Source: Portunus trituberculatus (Eukaryota; Arthropoda; Malacostraca; Decapoda; Portunidae). From it: a DNA stretch of 64,000 bases. Shown in pieces: positions 12,851 through 27,267 of this stretch. The translations under genes and the position numbers were made by a program. The notes beneath the pieces were generated by a model that saw only the letters and a program-made list of their open reading frames with translations, had not been told where the DNA came from and searched no databases. The stretch lies in the NCBI RefSeq assembly GCF_017591435.1, contig NW_025541372.1:7501-71500 (forward strand), written 5' to 3'. The stretch's first letter is position 1. The number at the start of each line of letters is the position of its first letter.

Positions 12851-14644
12851 TCAGATGCCTACATCATAAGTGCAATATGAGAAATATGAAGATACAAGAA
12901 ATAAAGATATATGGAAGTATGATAGTTCGCCAGTATGCGGTGTGTAGCCGTATCCAGCCATAAAAGAGATTAGGAAGGGCAGGAGGGTCAAAAGGAAACA
13001 TTTAATGACCCAAGCCGTTTGACCCAGGGCAGCCCGGGCAGATATATATCGCCCAGGCCATGTAAACATCCGGTGGTAGTGTTGTCGTCTTGGATGTTGT
13101 TCATACCACACGTGGAGTTCATTTGAGCTTGTACTTGATTGGTGAATGGTACATTCAATATTATCCATGACCTCATCAGTATCTTCTACATCATCATTTC
13201 TTAATACTTGCTTTGTTCTCAGATTATTGCAAATCTCACTCGCTCCACATTTGCAAAATGTAGAGCACGCTACTTGAGCACCTGCACAGCTACATTTTGA
13301 AGAGGAGCACTGACTGCTGCCACAAGAACACTGAATTAGTTTGAGAACTTCTGCTGGTGCGACTTTAGCATCCTGTGGCAGAGGAATAGCACAAAGAAAC
13401 TTTTGGAGATGATCCTTTTCCCAGCCAAATTTCTCTGGATCCAAGCATGGCGGTCCCTCACTCAAGGCAGCGTTCCATATACAGGCCTGGAAATGAGCTC
13501 GCTTTGTATTTTCTCGAAATGACTCAAGGGTTGGAGGCAATGACTTCAGTTTTGGCAAGAGACATACACCTTTCCTACCTGTCTTAGCAGCCCACACTTT
13601 GTAACGTATATCTGACATAGTTTCGCCAGGCTGACATTTCTGGCCATAGCAAGCAGCAACAAAGTTTGTTGCCTCACAAAACACATCTTTAAGATCAGCA
13701 GAAATGTTTCCTAGATGTTGTAGCTCATAACCTGCTTCCAGAACCTTTAAAACCTTTGCTTTACCTATTCCAAAGTAACCTGCAACCGTGTCGCATCCAG
13801 AAAGTGCGTGAGCTGAGAGAAGCTGTGGAACAATGTTTAGATGTTTAGATACTGTTTCACTAATGTTGATTACAGAGCGTCCCTGGCTTGTTGGTTCCAT
13901 TAACAGTATGGCAGTAAGGTTCATTTCAAGATAGTAATGGGTTAGCAAAACAAATACATCCGTGTCATCACTAATTACCCTGATATTCTGACATCCAATA
14001 CCTGACAAATACACCACTTGCTGAGGGATTATAATATCAGCTTCCTCATGCAGAGTCTTCAAGTCATGTCTTGGGATAATCAGGCCATTGCTTACTTCTA
14101 CTGGTACAGGTGACTTTCCAGTTATAACCAGACTGTTAGGGTTTCCCAAGCCCTTAACAGTAGAGGTAAGCATATCGCAAATCATGTCTATCAGTTGTAT
14201 CTTATTTTTTGTGACGGTAAGCACAATTTGTTGTGGAGGCAGGGGTGAGTTTAGGGATAGCTGGTGTTCCCTAGAAACAGGTGTCGCACGGGAACACCTT
14301 GTACCAGACTTGGCACTGTATTCGAGATATCTGTCAAAAATAACATGCACTCTGCAGTTACCTTTCAGTTTTCCAGTTACATATTTGATGTAGTTCAGTA
14401 CAAAATCTTTTACAGTGCCCTTCGCTGGCCAGTGAACAACCCAAAGGAGAGCACAGCCATCTATAACTATTGCATCTGCAAGGCCAATTTTGCGGGTTGA
14501 CTCCTCCACCTTCAGTTTTGTCTTCAGAACTGACTTTGATTTAGCAACCCTCATTTCACCAGTTTCTTCTTCAAACATTGAAGTAGGAACATGTGCCAGT
14601 TCATGACTCATCAATTCCTTTACATTAATTTCACGTGAGTTCAT
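12851..14644 (-). CDS. XPG/FEN-like nuclease with CXC-like cysteine cluster
   Basis: The 597-codon intact frame shows the motif order of the XPG/FEN 5'-flap nuclease superfamily. There is an N-domain Asp at about residue 62 (VIDGCA) and a second Asp at about 104 (VIFDRY). The internal-domain acidic cluster HEEAD is at about 199-203, DDTD at 226-229 and SGCDT at 282-286, followed at once by GIGKAK (292-297), the helix-hairpin-helix glycine motif. These correspond to the metal-binding acids of FEN1-type enzymes, so catalytic residues appear preserved. Residues 439-472 hold nine Cys in a C-x-C-x4-C-x4-C-x-C pattern like a tesmin/CXC DNA-binding module. The last ~100 residues look unrelated, perhaps readthrough. 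It lies directly downstream of the transposase-like core on the same strand, so it was probably one polyprotein or the 3' end of the same transcript. The Met start at 14644 may be internal. Confidence 0.7.
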   Translation of the reverse strand: MNSREINVKELMSHELAHVPTSMFEEETGEMRVAKSKSVLKTKLKVEESTRKIGLADAIVIDGCALLWVVHWPAKGTVKDFVLNYIKYVTGKLKGNCRVHVIFDRYLEYSAKSGTRCSRATPVSREHQLSLNSPLPPQQIVLTVTKNKIQLIDMICDMLTSTVKGLGNPNSLVITGKSPVPVEVSNGLIIPRHDLKTLHEEADIIIPQQVVYLSGIGCQNIRVISDDTDVFVLLTHYYLEMNLTAILLMEPTSQGRSVINISETVSKHLNIVPQLLSAHALSGCDTVAGYFGIGKAKVLKVLEAGYELQHLGNISADLKDVFCEATNFVAACYGQKCQPGETMSDIRYKVWAAKTGRKGVCLLPKLKSLPPTLESFRENTKRAHFQACIWNAALSEGPPCLDPEKFGWEKDHLQKFLCAIPLPQDAKVAPAEVLKLIQCSCGSSQCSSSKCSCAGAQVACSTFCKCGASEICNNLRTKQVLRNDDVEDTDEVMDNIECTIHQSSTSSNELHVWYEQHPRRQHYHRMFTWPGRYISARAALGQTAWVIKCFLLTLLPFLISFMAGYGYTPHTGELSYFHISLFLVSSYFSYCTYDVGI

Positions 14645-14649
14645 AAGAG

Positions 14650-16099
14650 CTAAACCCTTGCAAATATTAGACCAGACTCAAATTGTTCTGATGGTCCTGT
14701 TCTGGGTTTCTTTTTGGCCTCTTTCATAGTCATGACTGCCTTCTTAAGGGGCTGTTGGAAACCTTGTGGCCAACTTGCCTCATATTCCGTTTGTTGAGCT
14801 TTGCCAAGAGTAACTGCATTTTGAACATTTACTTCAGCGGGACATATCCGTCCTGTTACTATGTTGGCAAGAGATGCAGGATGAGCTGCAGCATTCATTG
14901 GATCAATACATTTTGACAATTTTTCTCTGATTGCTTTTCTGTCATTTTCATCGTATTTTATTCTTGATCCCATCTCTTCTTTGTGGGTAGTTATGTCTGT
15001 GTCAGACAGGTCTTTCAGTTCTTTCATGTCTTTGATAAGTCTGCTACAAGTATGCAGACTCAATGCCCATCGATGGACAGCTTTTTCATTTAATGTAATT
15101 CCAATGAGACCACCTGGACCATGTCCATAGCGCATGAAGGTGGTCTCAATGAACATATCTGTCCAGATTCCGTTCCACAAACCTCTCCTGTGGCGCTGAA
15201 CATGTTCTCCTCGTAGGAATTTTGCTAATGTTTTCCCATGTAGGCCTTCCATTTCTCTCAAGTAAAGCAGACCATATCTGGCATAATGTATATGCCCTGA
15301 TGCAAAAAAGTAGGGTATCATTTGCTTTACTGCCCATAAGTGAAGAGTCCATTCAGCCTCCCTCTCAGCTCTTATAAACATCAGGACCAGTAACACTGGT
15401 TTGATGAGATTTTCTACCCAGTGTTTTGATATCTTGCTTTTCTGTGACCTGACATCAAGTTCCTGCATGAGTTCATCAAATGTGTTCACCTGACTGAGAA
15501 TGTCGTGCAAAATCTCTTCTACGACTATTCGCAGAGCTCTTGTGTTTTTGCGGAAAATTCTTCCCAGTAAGCATTTTGGGCACCCCTCCAAATGCAGCTC
15601 TCATTATTTCCTCCAACCCACTGCCAGCCATTAAATTTCCTATAGCACCAACAAAGCTCATTAAGAAATGCATTCCTCCCAGTCGAAGAATGAAGTCCTT
15701 TCCAAAAACTTCTGGATATGCCCATTGTACTTGGAGACCTACACGGTAGAGTTGTAGATCTACTGTGAATATTGTGATAGCTTGCCCAACCTTCTCTGTG
15801 AGTCTCTTGGCTTCAAGCATTGCTGTCTTCATTGTCGTTGGGTCCGATGGAGTCATATCAATCAAAGGTGTGTATGCTGCTGTAGTAGCAGGTTTAACTG
15901 CTTGTCCCTCCATTCTAGCCATCCTTGTATTAAAGCCACCATATTCAGGTGTAAATGGCTTTGTGGCAACACTTTTGAAAAAGTAAAAATCCCGGGAGTG
16001 AGCTCTCTGTACCAGGATTGTTTGTTGGGCCAATACTTTCAGAGGAAGAACACATTTTCTGGACAACATTTCTGGCATCTCTGTTTTTTTTTTATCCAC
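14650..16099 (-). pseudogene. Transposase-like core of the XPG-nuclease element
   Basis: Two overlapping minus frames (15476-16099, then 14650-15591) join by a frameshift near 15540. The first contains a TVDLQLY segment and a conserved block LRLGGMHFLMSFVGAIGNLM followed by GSGLEEIM and MLTGK. The second contains FASGHIHYARYGLLYLREM, then WNGIWTDMFIETTFMR and a GHGPGGLIGITL block. This order is familiar from uncharacterised mobile-element proteins of corals, hydra and crustaceans. I infer that the Asp of TVDLQLY and the Glu of WTDMFIETTF are the second and third acids of a DDE-type RNase H-fold catalytic triad. That is a motif-based guess. The frameshift suggests the copy is inactive or that an intron was missed. 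Confidence 0.6.
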
Positions 16100-16782
16100 G
16101 ATAATAGGAAACTTCTATAGGTTTTGGTGAAGACACTTTAATATCTTCTTTCATTAATCTTTTAATGAAGACATCCTGTCTATCTGTATCACTATTGGTG
16201 CATGGTTGCGTCATCAGAAGAGCCAACGAATGGGTTGATTTCAGTCCATTGGGTGAGCTAATATTGGCATCAAAGTTGTCTGCAATGGCCTGCACGAGCC
16301 CTGCATCTGAAGACACAATACCACCCATCTGTGTTTCTTTTGATGCAGCGACTGCTGCAGATGACTTAAAACGCTTGACTTCATCATATGAGCAGCAAAT
16401 ACCAAAATCATGAAATTGCTCTATCAGGTGTTTTTCAAAGCATTATACCAATTCCAACTTGCATTGGTGTTGGGCGACCTGCAACCGCATTTGTTATAGT
16501 GTTACCAATTATAGCTGATGGCAAAGTTGAGGCAAACTTGTCTGATATGTTCGTCAAGAGTGAGAGCAGAGTGGCACTGACTAAATCCATACATGTTTCT
16601 TTGTCGATCCTGACTGTATAGCTGTCTCTATCTGGCACAAGGTTTTTACATTCTTGCAAAATAATTTGGCTGACATCTCTCACTAGAATATCGTCATCTT
16701 TGTCTTCAACAAGTCTAACTACACCTGGCAGGGTATCACGAAACACTAAAAGAGTAGATAGTCCTGGTGATGAGAAACACAC
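16092..16782 (-). pseudogene. N-terminal half of transposase-like protein, frameshifted
   Basis: Two minus frames, 16435-16782 and the frame ending at 16092, connect through a frameshift near 16445. The second includes AIADNFDANISSPNGLKSTHS; the Asp of DNFD is a candidate first catalytic acid, placed upstream of the TVDLQLY block as expected for DDE order. The 16435-16782 part is helical and lacks a motif I can name. Confidence 0.5.
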
Positions 16783-16826
16783 TAACTTTTCACCAAAAGT
16801 TTCTTTGAGTTTTTCGGTGACAGTTT

Positions 16827-17509
16827 TTATACCTCATAAAATGTCCATATTTTGCACATGTCATTTCTCATGTCTTTTAAGAGTAACTCAAAAGCGGTTG
16901 TGTCCTGTTCACTAACAGAGTCAAAACTAACATTACTAGCTGTCCTTCCTATCATGAACTTCTTCCTACACTTGTCATGATAGCGTGCCTCTGCCGCATG
17001 CAGATCACTAACAGCACCTTGCACTCTACCTTCAACCTGGTTAGACCAATCATCCTTTCGTTTACCACATATCTCAAGTATAGAATCTTTGAAAGACAAC
17101 CCACTCCCACGACTTGCTGTTCTACAAAGATAGGCAGGCTGCCACCTTGATGGGTTACGAGCATCACGTTCAAGTTGACAAGTCTCACCACAGAATATGC
17201 AGTGCAGTTTGAAGTCGAATTCAGGCACCTGAGATCGGCGAAGTCTTTTATGAGTTAGAGGTTCACTTTTGACCGTTTGACTCCTTTTGTGTGGTACTGG
17301 ATGTTTGACTTTGAGGTGTAAGTAGACACACAGCTTTTGTGACATTTGATGGTAAAAGTCTCATCCTCATCTAACAGTTTTTCCAATGATTCATGGAGAC
17401 TGTCACCACGTTGTTCACTGGCAGCAATAATGGACCTGATACGTGGTGTTCCTGATGTTATCAGTTTCTCTGATGATCCGGAACACTTGAAAAAACACTC
17501 TGTAGTCAT
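16827..17509 (-). pseudogene. Cys/His-rich N-terminal module of the same element
   Basis: The frame from 17509 (MTTECFFKCSG) contains a C-x3-C pair and then an IKCHKSCVSTYTS segment. It passes by a frameshift near 17310 into the frame 16827-17345, which carries LHCIFCGETC, a conserved NPSRW, LEICGKRKDDW and YHDKCRKKF. The spacing of Cys and His suggests one or two zinc-binding folds, plausibly for terminal-repeat recognition. The Met at 17509 is the furthest upstream start in this reading and is taken as the protein start. Confidence 0.55.
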
Positions 17510-18261
17510 CTTTTACTTCTTATAATCTCTGAAATGTACAAAATTGTATATTGGTGTTTGATAGATGTACTAAAACTGCTACCAAAATAGCTGTACACCA
17601 TACGAGAAAATGCATGGATAACTGGATGAGGGACCAGACAGATGGAAGACCAGTGCATGACAGTTAAAGAAAATATGATGGATGGATGGCGAGACGAATA
17701 AATACATGAATAGGTGGACACACACAGAGATGCCGGTGATCAAAATACCCCTCGTTCCTACATGGGTCAAAGAGTAATAATATAGGATTACTGCATAATG
17801 TCACCACTTCAGATGACTATTAGCAGTACCAATTAAAACATGTGTACACAAAAAAATTAATCACCAAAAACAGAATTTTAACCCTCCCCATATTACGAAC
17901 ACTTCTTCGAGTATAACACCTGTGGATACTTGAAATTTTGTAATAAGTGGTTTTTAATGCTCACTTAAACATGTAAACCAAGTTTGAAAACCTAAAAATA
18001 TATAATGATGATTAATATGAATGAACGGGAATAAATTAATACTAGTATATCTGCATTTTGCTACTGTCAGGGATATGGTAATCATCTTGGCAGCCATCTT
18101 GGATTTTTCAAATTCCTCAAGAGTGACAGAACTACACCCACTGGATATTTAATCTATACATATTAAAGTTTCGAAAACCACTTAAAACAATTATGCACCA
18201 CCAAATTCCGGGTTCCATTGAATATCAGCGTTTGGCACCCAGACTACAAACACTTATGTGC
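17510..18261. other. AT-rich stretch upstream of the XPG-nuclease element
   Basis: It may include the element's 5' untranslated and terminal region. The motif 'agccatcttggatttttcaa' near 18092 has the look of a transposon end, but no inverted partner was found on the far side. No gene is seen. Confidence 0.35.
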
Positions 18262-18654
18262 TTTATGTACACTATTTCAAAAGACTTTATTAAAAATTAC
18301 ACGAAATTTTAAAGGTGATTTTACGGTTCTACAAGCAGATTGACAAGATTTCTACATTATTAACTGAAGAAACTCTTGAAAACGCCGCTAATCATCTCTG
18401 TGACCTTGGAAAATAGGCGTGGTGAGAGAGCAAAGCGTTTCTGAATACGGACCTGAAAAGATTCATTAATTCCGTGGATTCCTTCACCACTGAAGTAACT
18501 GACGCCTCCCAGAATCTGCCGTATTCTTCAACTCATCCACCTCGAGGAGCGTTTAGTTTGAATTATTATTTAGAGGAAACTACAGACTTTAGGGAGGGAA
18601 TTGTGTAACGAGGTGAGACGCGTTAATGGTAATGAAATTGTTATTGTTGTTTAC

Positions 18655-18723
<69 letters not shown>

Positions 18724-18764
18724 TGTCTGCGTGTCTGTACGTGTGTGCTGAGTGATTGTAGGTA

Positions 18765-18823
<59 letters not shown>

Positions 18824-19249
18824 TTGAAAGTGGGCATTGATCTTACTGTAAGGCTGAAAGGTCATTTATCACACACTAATGTGAGTAACAGCACCTTTGT
18901 GGAACACGGCGCCGCGCCCTGAAATGATGCCACATTGTACTGGAAGACACAAACCTGCTTATCTGTGTCTCTCACTAACACAAACACACAAGAAAGAAAA
19001 GCTGCAACAATCCATCATGCCTTTACGTGTCACCTCTTGTATAAAAAACACTATCTCTACCCATTTATCATTTATATCTATCAATTTGCCTAATCTTATT
19101 TTAAAGGTATCTATTAATTCAATATGAACATTGAACAATCTATAATGAGATATGATGACGCCGGACAAACAGATCACGTGACATTTATAGTAATTGGTGA
19201 CAGGTGCACTAATAACACACTCTAGTGGATTACAAATACTAGGAAGCAA

Positions 19250-19278
19250 GAGTAATTATGCATCAGGCATAATTACTC
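19250..19278. other. Perfect 12-bp palindromic hairpin, copy 1
   Basis: GAGTAATTATGC, a 5-base loop, then its exact reverse complement. It is kept base-perfect in the other two block copies (25410-25438 and 58592-58620). The TAATTA/ATGCAT content resembles homeodomain-type sites, but function is unknown. Confidence 0.8.
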
Positions 19279-19979
19279 AAAGAGAGTTCTAGAGATAAAT
19301 TAATTACATTTTCTCTTATTGTTTTCATAAATAATATTAATTTTACTCAGACAACACAAAGGAGCATATAGAAGAGTTTTTTACATAACAAAAAAGAAAT
19401 TAAAAAGTTGTAAGAATGAGTACGTAAAATTCCTACGAACGATTTCTTTCTATCTGTGTTCCTTACAAAGTGACAGGCCAAGAGATGATCTGATGAAGGT
19501 ATTCACATAAAGGACGCAACAAGATTGATGCAAACAGGATTAGTATTCCTAGGAGTCAGAAGAGGAAAATGCTTGCAAAATAGTACAAATATTATCTTTT
19601 AAAATGATGTATGAAAATAACGTGCAAGTAAATAGTGTTGGATAACTAAATAAAGTTAATAATGAGCTTATTCACATCACATTGTGCCAACACTAATTAT
19701 ACAAAGAGATCAGATCATATCACGATCAGAGTGACTACAACAAACTGTGTAATGGTCACCCTCTCTAAATAAATGTTATACACAGATATTAGTGTAGATG
19801 GCTCATTTTGTTCCAAAGGAAACAGTATTTTTGTTCAATTTTTCCTGTAATTCAGTTCAGTAAAAGGTAATTCATTTCAGTAAAAGGAAGCTCTCGGCAG
19901 GCATGGTGTGGTTCAGTTGTTACTGGTGCTTCCCAGGATAGGATTGAAAGAAGGAAAATAAGTGTTAGTGTCTGTCTGT

Positions 19980-20260
19980 TTTCCAAAGTGACCACCACTT
20001 CTTCCTATTCCGAAACACTCCACTTGATATCCTGTTGTAAACTTTGTTGCTCGCCGCCGGAATGTTGCATCTCTTGCTATCTTCCACCACCATTGTTCAT
20101 GCTAACTGCTCTTCTCATCTTGCTAACTGCATGCCTCCCCTTATTTATTTCCAACCTCCCATGACTTGACTTCATTCAAGAGGAAGTCTCGACCCATTTC
20201 TCCCTGTCTTTTGGCTAATCCTTCGGACCAGTAAAGAGACCGGACACTCAGTGGGCCTCT

Positions 20261-20264
<4 letters not shown>
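19980..20264 (+). pseudogene. LINE ORF2 3'-end relic leading into (TA)n
   Basis: The plus strand carries a diverged C-terminal ORF2 end. It includes 'SHDLTSFK-EVSTHFSLSFG'-type sequence that parallels the YDLNSFKRGVSRHLL end of the LINEs at 21.6-23.8 and 36-39 kb, with an internal deletion. The 3' UTR ends 'cagtgggcctctcaaa' and passes straight into TA repeats, suggesting that the family's tail is (TA)n. Confidence 0.6.
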
Positions 20265-20358
<94 letters not shown>

Positions 20359-20941
20359 CGACAGCGCGAGAGAGCTGTCAGACCAGAGAGTCAAAATGGG
20401 CGCGCCGCTTATCTCAAGACCAGTAAGTGTAGCCAGACAGTTGTAATGCAGTCACAGAAAATGTTGGTGTCATATTTTGATAAGGAAAAATGGTTATGTG
20501 TAGGTTGTGTAGGGTGTTGTTTTTATTGGAAGGTAAATTGTAGGATGTGTTAGGATGTATTTTATCCTTGAATTTAAATTGCGTAATCTGAGTTGGATAA
20601 CGGGAACAATGTGAAGAAATCTGGAACATTAGAAGAAATTAAGTGAAGAGAGAAATGTTGTTATCAATGAAGTTATTGTGTGTGTAATGAATTTGAGTCC
20701 AAGATATAATGTGGCAGAATCTGAGGCATTTGAAGGTGGACCTTGCGTGAAGAGAGTGATTAAAATTTCGTGGTTTTCGTGGTTTTAGTTGTTGTCATAA
20801 GGGTCGTAAAGTGTAAATGTTTGTAAATAATATAATTAAGTAAAGTTTAAAAAAAAAAAAAAAAACTCAGAGGCGTTCCCTTGAACCCACAAAGCAGTCT
20901 CTAAGATTAGGGACGCAACGAGATCGTGCAACTTGCAGACA

Positions 20942-23837
<2,896 letters not shown>

Positions 23838-24337
23838 NNNNNNNNNNNNNNNNNNNNNNNNNNNNNNNNNNNNNNNNNNNNNNNNNNNNNNNNNNNNNNN
23901 NNNNNNNNNNNNNNNNNNNNNNNNNNNNNNNNNNNNNNNNNNNNNNNNNNNNNNNNNNNNNNNNNNNNNNNNNNNNNNNNNNNNNNNNNNNNNNNNNNNN
24001 NNNNNNNNNNNNNNNNNNNNNNNNNNNNNNNNNNNNNNNNNNNNNNNNNNNNNNNNNNNNNNNNNNNNNNNNNNNNNNNNNNNNNNNNNNNNNNNNNNNN
24101 NNNNNNNNNNNNNNNNNNNNNNNNNNNNNNNNNNNNNNNNNNNNNNNNNNNNNNNNNNNNNNNNNNNNNNNNNNNNNNNNNNNNNNNNNNNNNNNNNNNN
24201 NNNNNNNNNNNNNNNNNNNNNNNNNNNNNNNNNNNNNNNNNNNNNNNNNNNNNNNNNNNNNNNNNNNNNNNNNNNNNNNNNNNNNNNNNNNNNNNNNNNN
24301 NNNNNNNNNNNNNNNNNNNNNNNNNNNNNNNNNNNNN
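23838..24337. other. 500-N scaffold gap 1
   Basis: Exactly 500 undetermined bases, a conventional fixed-size scaffolding gap. Sequence order and orientation across it are inferred by the assembler, not read. Confidence 0.98.

Positions 24338-24422
<85 letters not shown>
24338..24422. repeat. (TA)n at contig edge
   Basis: TA repeats directly after the gap; equivalent to the TA tract that follows the LINE tail in block copies 1 and 3. Confidence 0.97.
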
Positions 24423-24425
<3 letters not shown>

Positions 24426-25864
24426 AGAGGCCCACTGAGTGTCCGGTCTCCTTACTGGTCCGAAGGGATTAGCCAAAAGACAGGGAGAAATGGGTCGAGA
24501 CTTCCCTCTTGAATGAAGTCAAGTCATGGGAGGTTGGAAATACATAAGGGAGGCATGCAGTTAGCAAGATGAGAAGAGCAGTTAGCATGAACAATGGTGG
24601 TGGAAGATAGCAAGAGATGCAACATTCCGGCGGCGAGCAACAAAGTTTACAACAGGATATCAAGTGGAGTGTTTCGGAATAGGAAGAAGTGGTGGTCACT
24701 TTGGAAAACAGACAGACACTAACACTTATTTTCCTTCTTTCAATCCTATCCTGGGAAGCACCAGTAACAACTGAACCACACCATGCCTGCCGAGAGCTTC
24801 CTTTTACTGAAATGAATTACCTTTTACTGAACTGAATTACAGGAAAAATTGAACAAAAATACTGTTTCCTTTGGAACAAAATGAGCCATCTACACTAATA
24901 TCTGTGTATAACATTTATTTAGAGAGGGGTGACCGTTACACAGTTTGTTGTAGTCAATGTGATCGTGATGTGATCTGATCTCTTTGTATAATTAGTGTTG
25001 GCACAATGTGATGTGAATAAGCTCATTATTAACTTTATTTAGTTATCCAACACTATTTACTTGCACGTTATTTTCATACATCATTTTAAAAGATAATACT
25101 TGTACTATTTTGCAAGCATTTTCCTCTTCTGACTCCTAGGAATACTAATCCTGTTTGCATCAATCTTGTTGCGTCCTTTATGTGAATACCTTCATCAGAT
25201 CCTCTCTTGGCCTGTCACTTTGTAAGGAACACAGATAGAAAGAAATCGTTCGTAGGAATTTTACGTACTCATTCTTACAACCTTTTAATTTCTTTTTTGT
25301 TATGTAAAAAACTCTTCTTTATGCTCCTTTGTGTTGTCTGAGTAAAATTAATATTATTTATGAAAACAATAAGAGAAAATATAATTAATTTATCACTAGA
25401 ACTCTCTTTGAGTAATTATGCCTGATGCATAATTACTCTTGCTTCCAAGTATTTGTAATCCACTGGAGTGTGTTATTAGTGCACCTGTCACCAATTACTA
25501 TAAATGTCACGTGATCTGTTTGTCCGGCGTCATCATATCTCATTATAGATTGTTCAATGTTCATATTGAATTAATAGATACCTTTAAAATAAGATTAGGC
25601 AAATTGATAGATATAAATGATAAATGGGTAGAGATAGTGTTTTTTATACAAGAGGTGACACGTAAAGGCATGATGGATTGTTGCAGCTTTTCTTTCTTGT
25701 GTGTTTGTGTTAGTGAGAGACACAGATAAGCAGGTTTGTGTCTTCCAGTACAATGTGGCATCATTTCAGGGCGCGGCGCCGTGTTCCACAAAGGTGCTGT
25801 TACTCACATTAGTGTGTGATAAACGACCTTTCAGCCTTACAGTAAGATCAATGCCCACTTTCAA

Positions 25865-25927
<63 letters not shown>

Positions 25928-25981
25928 TAGCCCTGTTCAATACTTACAATCAGATCACACACGTACAGACACGCAGACACA

Positions 25982-26078
<97 letters not shown>

Positions 26079-26482
26079 ATGTAAACAACAATAACAATTT
26101 CATTACCATTAACGCGTCTCACCTCGTTACACAATTCCCTCCCTAAAGTCTGTAGTTTCCTCTAAATAATAACTCAAACTAAACGCTCCTCGAGGTGGAT
26201 GAGTTGAAGAATACGACAGATTCTGGGAGGCGTCAGTTACTTCAGTGGTGAAGGAATCCACGGAATTGATGAATCTTTTCAGGTCCGTATTCAGAAACGC
26301 TTTGCTCTCTCACCACGCCTATTTTCCAAGGTCACAGAGATGATTAGCGGCGTTTTCAAGAGTTTCTTCAGTTAATAATGTAGAAATCTTGTCAATCTGC
26401 CTCTAGAACCGTAAAATCACCTTTAAAATTTCGTGTAATTTTAATAAAGCCTTTTGAAATAGTGTACATAAAGCACATAAGT
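24423..26482 (-). repeat. Repeat block copy 2, inverted
   Basis: Reverse complement of 18262-20264, nearly identical outside microsatellites. It includes the LINE 3'-end relic (24423-24760), the hairpin (25410-25438), (AC)n at about 25867-25924 and (CT)n 25983-26075. Unlike copies 1 and 3, the spacer beside the (AC)n carries 'gtgtagccctgttca', which matches an internal piece of the SINE body. Confidence 0.9.
25410..25438. other. Perfect 12-bp palindromic hairpin, copy 2
   Basis: The same stem as at 19250-19278, read in inverted context with the loop reverse-complemented. Confidence 0.8.
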
Positions 26483-27267
26483 GTTTGGGAATACGAGCCA
26501 CAAACGCACTGGGTGAATCAATCAGTTATTCAAGGTTATACTAATGTGGTCTGGTCAGGGCATGAGGAGAAACTTGGATTCGCCTTTATCCATGTCAGAG
26601 CGTCACTCCTCTCGGGCAACAAAAGAACGAAAAATAATGGCGCCACTAAGGTAGTCACTAAGAAAGGCCAAAAAAGAATTATCCAGAATTTAAGGGGACT
26701 GCATAGAGTTTGATGAATCATGAAGAAAAATGGATGGAATTTAATTAAACTTAATCAAAATGTCAAAACTACCATCCACATGAGCAAAACCAAATTTTAA
26801 GAAATTTAGATTTTCATGTAAACCGTATTTTTGATATATAATTAATTCATCAGACAGAAATCCTCTACACACCATACTCTGGAAAGAAAAATTAACAGAA
26901 TAAAAATTAGTTAAAAATAAAAAATGTAGTTACTCATAGAAGCATCAAAATGCATCAAAAATCCATTCTTGAGAAAACGGCTCTCAAAGTTTGGCTATGA
27001 TTAACTCCTATAACAATCCATTTCTCAGAAAATTTTACTTAATATATTTTATAGGCCTTTTAATGTAGTTTCCAGAAAAACAAACCGACTTGAAATTGGG
27101 TAATTAATAAAAAAGATACAGTAATTATGGTATCACTAACCAAAACGTTTTTCCATGACGGCAATTGAAAAATGGGAAATGTTACCATATCATACAATAA
27201 GCTTTATGCAAATCAATCTTAGGAGGTTCAGGCTCTTCCACACGACCCATGAGGTGGCTTGATACCC
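26483..27267. other. Stretch without recognised gene, unique to block B
   Basis: It lies between the repeat block and the palindromic unit. Block C has no equivalent sequence: there the BEL element and 155 bp of unrelated sequence occupy the position. I see no protein motif. Confidence 0.4.

Larger units (their letters stand above)
12851..17509 (-). mobile_element. Academ-like DNA transposon with XPG-type nuclease (inferred)
   Basis: A 4.7-kb block is coding throughout on one strand and reads, 5' to 3' on the minus strand: Cys/His-rich N-terminal module, transposase-like core, then a large ORF with XPG/FEN nuclease motifs and a CXC-like cysteine cluster. The core is broken into several frames, the terminal 597-codon ORF is intact. 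Related multi-domain proteins are widespread in aquatic invertebrate genomes, and the Academ superfamily is reported to include a lineage carrying an XPG nuclease. Assignment to it is inference. I found no convincing terminal inverted repeats, so element boundaries are unknown; the coordinates cover only the coding part. Confidence 0.6.

Noticed and set aside
12851..13150. Hydrophobic C-terminus of the 597-codon ORF as a true membrane anchor
   Set aside because: The last ~50 residues come after the cysteine cluster in sequence that looks like readthrough into flanking AT-rich DNA. An anchor would not fit a nuclear nuclease.
17690..17740. Short ORFs around 17506-17770 as an extra exon of the XPG-nuclease element
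   Set aside because: The frames are short, biased by 'gatggatgg' repeats, and show no Cys/His or transposase motif.
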